From Gemmatales bacterium (GTDB lineage: Bacteria; Planctomycetota; Planctomycetia; Gemmatales; HRBIN36): a stretch of DNA of 37,323 nucleotides. A program made the translations under genes and the position numbers. Shown here piece by piece: positions 35,666 to 37,323 of this stretch; positions within the stretch are counted from its first letter, which is position 1, and every line of letters starts with the position of its first letter. The stretch lies in contig JANWVZ010000017.1 in NCBI GenBank assembly GCA_025056555.1, positions 1-37,323 of the forward strand. The letters run 5' to 3'. The notes below the pieces were generated by a model. The model was given only the letters and a program-made list of their open reading frames with translations. It did not search any database and was not told the DNA's origin.

Positions 35666-36769
35666 TTAATCCTCCTGCGAGCTGGCAGCGACAACTTTTT
35701 CCAGGGAGAGTTGTTCGAATTGTTGCCTGCGGTCGTATTCGATCAAAGCACGGATCAATTCGTGAAGTTCGCCGTTCATAATGGCATCGAGTTTATACAG
35801 AGTCAGGTTAATGCGATGATCGGTAACGCGGTTCTGCGGGAAATTATAAGTACGAATACGGTCTGAGCGATCTCCCGTGCCGATCAGGTCGCGGCGTTCC
35901 TGCGCCCGCTCGGCCTCTTTCTGCTGGGCGAAATGCTGATAGAGTTTGGCGCGGAGCATACGCCAGGCAGTAGCCTTATTCTTGTGCTGACTGCGCTCGT
36001 TGCGGCATTCCGCCACGATGCCCGTAGGTAAGTGAACGATCCGCACGCCGCTCTGGGTCTTGTTCTGATGTTGGCCCCCGGGGCCACCCGATGCGAAGGT
36101 GTCAATGCGGACTTCATCGGGCTTGATATCGATCTCGATTTCTTCAGGTTCGGCCAGGACCGCTACCGTAGCCGCAGAAGTATGGATTCGGCCCTGTTGC
36201 TCGGTCTTGGGAACGCGTTGAACCCGATGTCCCCCCGATTCATAGCGCAGCTCCCGATAGACGTTTTCGCCTGTAACGCTGCAGATGATTTCCTTGAACC
36301 CGCCCAGATCCGTGGCGTTAAAGTCCAAAATCTCAACCTTCCAGCCCCGCGAGTTAGCGTATTTTTCGTACATGCGAAACAGGTCGGCTGCAAATAACGC
36401 CGCCTCCTCACCCCCTGTACCCGCGCGGATTTCCAGGATCACACTGTCCCGGTCTTCGGCAGGGTCCACGAGCAATAGTTCCTCGAGGTGATGGCGCAGT
36501 CGAAGTTGCTGCTCGCGGAGATTCCGCACTTCTTCCTCGGCATAAGCACGCAACTCCGGGTCGGCCTCGGCCGCAGCCAAACGTTCTGCCTGGGCCAATT
36601 CTTCCTCGATGCGACGGTATTCCAGATAAGGCTTGGCCAATCGCGCTAACTGACCATGCTCTCTCGCCAACTGGCTGGCACGCACGCCATCACCAGCCAC
36701 GGCCGGGTCGCTCAGCTGCCGCTCCAATTCACGGAATCGTTTCAGGATTTCTTCCAGTTTCGCCCACAT
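35666..36769 (-). CDS. prfA: Peptide chain release factor 1
   Basis: This 367-aa release factor ends translation at UAA and UAG. The GGQ motif is at 231-233 in [19 protein letters not shown] and the stop-reading tripeptide is PKT at 187-189 ([15 protein letters not shown]). [16 protein letters not shown] and the [15 protein letters not shown] segment are standard. Length is normal for RF1. The gene is followed at once by prmC, which modifies its product, and preceded by rpmE. The rpmE copy here carries an in-frame UAG, the codon this factor reads. Confidence 0.98.
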   Translation of the reverse strand: MWAKLEEILKRFRELERQLSDPAVAGDGVRASQLAREHGQLARLAKPYLEYRRIEEELAQAERLAAAEADPELRAYAEEEVRNLREQQLRLRHHLEELLLVDPAEDRDSVILEIRAGTGGEEAALFAADLFRMYEKYANSRGWKVEILDFNATDLGGFKEIICSVTGENVYRELRYESGGHRVQRVPKTEQQGRIHTSAATVAVLAEPEEIEIDIKPDEVRIDTFASGGPGGQHQNKTQSGVRIVHLPTGIVAECRNERSQHKNKATAWRMLRAKLYQHFAQQKEAERAQERRDLIGTGDRSDRIRTYNFPQNRVTDHRINLTLYKLDAIMNGELHELIRALIEYDRRQQFEQLSLEKVVAASSQED

Positions 36770-37030
36770 GGTTAGTTCGCGGGAGTCTGCAATAAGTTGC
36801 CTTGTGATGAAATTACTGGGCTAGAGTCATGAACCAGACATCCATTTTCCAGAGGACCTATCTACCTGCAGGGGTTGCGGTACTGCAGAGTGATGGTATT
36901 CCTCAGCGGTGCCTGGAAGCCTCAGCGTGCAAAAGCATGCACTTCTTACATAAGTCTTTGTGCTTGGGAAGATCAACGGAAATCAGTCGGGCGCGACAGA
37001 CAATGACCAACGGGCCGGAGGCAAACGCGC
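36770..37030. other. Gap between rpmE and prfA
   Basis: These 261 bases hold no gene I can support on either strand. It is longer than most gaps inside this operon and could carry a leader for prfA; I see only short inverted repeats with CTGCAG arms around 36870-36890. Confidence 0.35.
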
Positions 37031-37255
37031 CTACTTCTTCCCTGGCTGGGTCTCGTTATTGCGACGATACTTCCGCAGGAAACGCTCGACACGCCCTGCC
37101 GTGTCTACATATTTCATCTTGCCGGTGAAAAACGGATGGCACGCCTAGCAAATCTCTACATGTATTTCCCGCTTCGTGCTGCGGGTCTTGAAAGTGTTGC
37201 CGCAACCGCAGGTTACCGTCGCCTCCACGTATTGGGGATGAATGCCTTTTTTCAT
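37031..37255 (-). CDS. rpmE: 50S ribosomal protein L31, with an in-frame UAG at 37147-37145
   Basis: The 75-codon frame starts [20 protein letters not shown] and, past an internal TAG at codon 37, continues [22 protein letters not shown] to the natural end [13 protein letters not shown]. Without the stop it is a full-length L31 of the zinc-binding type: Cys16, Cys18, Cys36 and Cys39. The TAG falls between Cys36 and Cys39, where L31 nearly always has Ser; TCG to TAG is one base change. AAGGAG stands upstream of the ATG. As read, the product would be a 36-aa fragment lacking the last zinc ligand. It may be a pseudogene, a sequencing error or a suppressed or regulatory stop. It is followed by prfA and prmC. 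Confidence 0.85.
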
Positions 37256-37323
37256 GCTCCTGCTCCTTCATGATTACGTTTCTGCTAGCGTTTGAGTTCG
37301 CCCTGGGAATGGATTTGCTTTTT
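37256..37323 (-). promoter_or_regulatory. Leader and ribosome binding site of rpmE
   Basis: On the minus strand AAGGAGCAGGAGC directly precedes ATG 37255, a strong Shine-Dalgarno region. No promoter is visible before the window ends. The retained strong site argues that translation of rpmE is still selected for. Confidence 0.5.

Noticed and set aside
28202-37255. General reassignment of UAG to an amino acid in this organism
   Set aside because: truA and prmC end at TAG at the normal family length, and an intact RF1 gene is present, so UAG works as a stop here.
37056-37271. 71-codon minus-strand frame at the window end
   Set aside because: It is rpmE read in the wrong frame; the L31 frame with an internal TAG explains the region.
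1-37323. CRISPR array, insertion sequence, prophage or toxin-antitoxin system
   Set aside because: No regularly spaced repeats, transposase, integrase, phage structural or toxin-like proteins were seen on either strand.

Overview
The window looks like a chromosomal segment of a planctomycete, most likely from the Gemmata side of the phylum. The evidence is family content: a DUF1559 pseudopilin, a very large PVC-type dehydrogenase/HEAT/LamG/cytochrome c protein, several signal-peptide or lipobox proteins without recognisable relatives, and mostly housekeeping genes in short, loosely packed operons. I see no phage, insertion sequence, CRISPR array or biosynthetic cluster.

Layout. 1-3.9 kb: a sugar isomerase-like exported protein (-), then an ABC-2 exporter pair and YggS (+). 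3.9-6.3 kb: a long leader, a four-cysteine small protein (+), and two translationally coupled secreted proteins of unknown function (-). 6.7-9.5 kb: a DUF1559 pseudopilin (+), a probable 54-aa gene with its own terminator (-), and two Hsp20 genes (-) behind a consensus sigma-54 promoter. 9.9-13.8 kb: the 1221-aa PVC protein and tRNA-Thr(CGU), both (-). 14.0-18.6 kb (+): a DUF2007 protein, an M20 peptidase / enoyl reductase-like MDR / TVP38 membrane protein operon, and glyA. 19.4-21.0 kb (-): a selenium locus. 21.1-25.8 kb (-): a lipoprotein, a membrane-anchored protein phosphatase, a gluzincin-like protein and truD. 25.8-29.0 kb: a YbaK-type deacylase (+) facing the operon truA-aroA-pduO (-). 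29.6-31.9 kb (+): a lipoprotein and a BON-like secreted protein. 31.9-37.3 kb (-): argS, rsfS, and the translation cluster rpmE-prfA-prmC.

The strongest observations concern recoded or broken stop codons. (1) selD has an in-frame UGA at its catalytic position (CAGUAGK), so the real gene starts 30 codons upstream of the open frame. (2) Just upstream on the same strand is an 80-codon SelW/Rdx-family gene with a CxxU motif (CYKU) that ordinary ORF calling misses. Both UGAs are followed by hairpins with GU in the loop, as expected for bacterial SECIS elements. The organism therefore probably makes selenocysteine, and SelD would itself be a selenoprotein supplying selenophosphate for the rest. (3) rpmE (ribosomal protein L31) carries an in-frame UAG between its last two zinc cysteines, directly upstream of prfA, whose product (RF1) is the factor that reads UAG. 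This may be a mutation or sequencing error, or a regulatory stop. UAG ends other genes here (truA, prmC), so it is not reassigned genome-wide.
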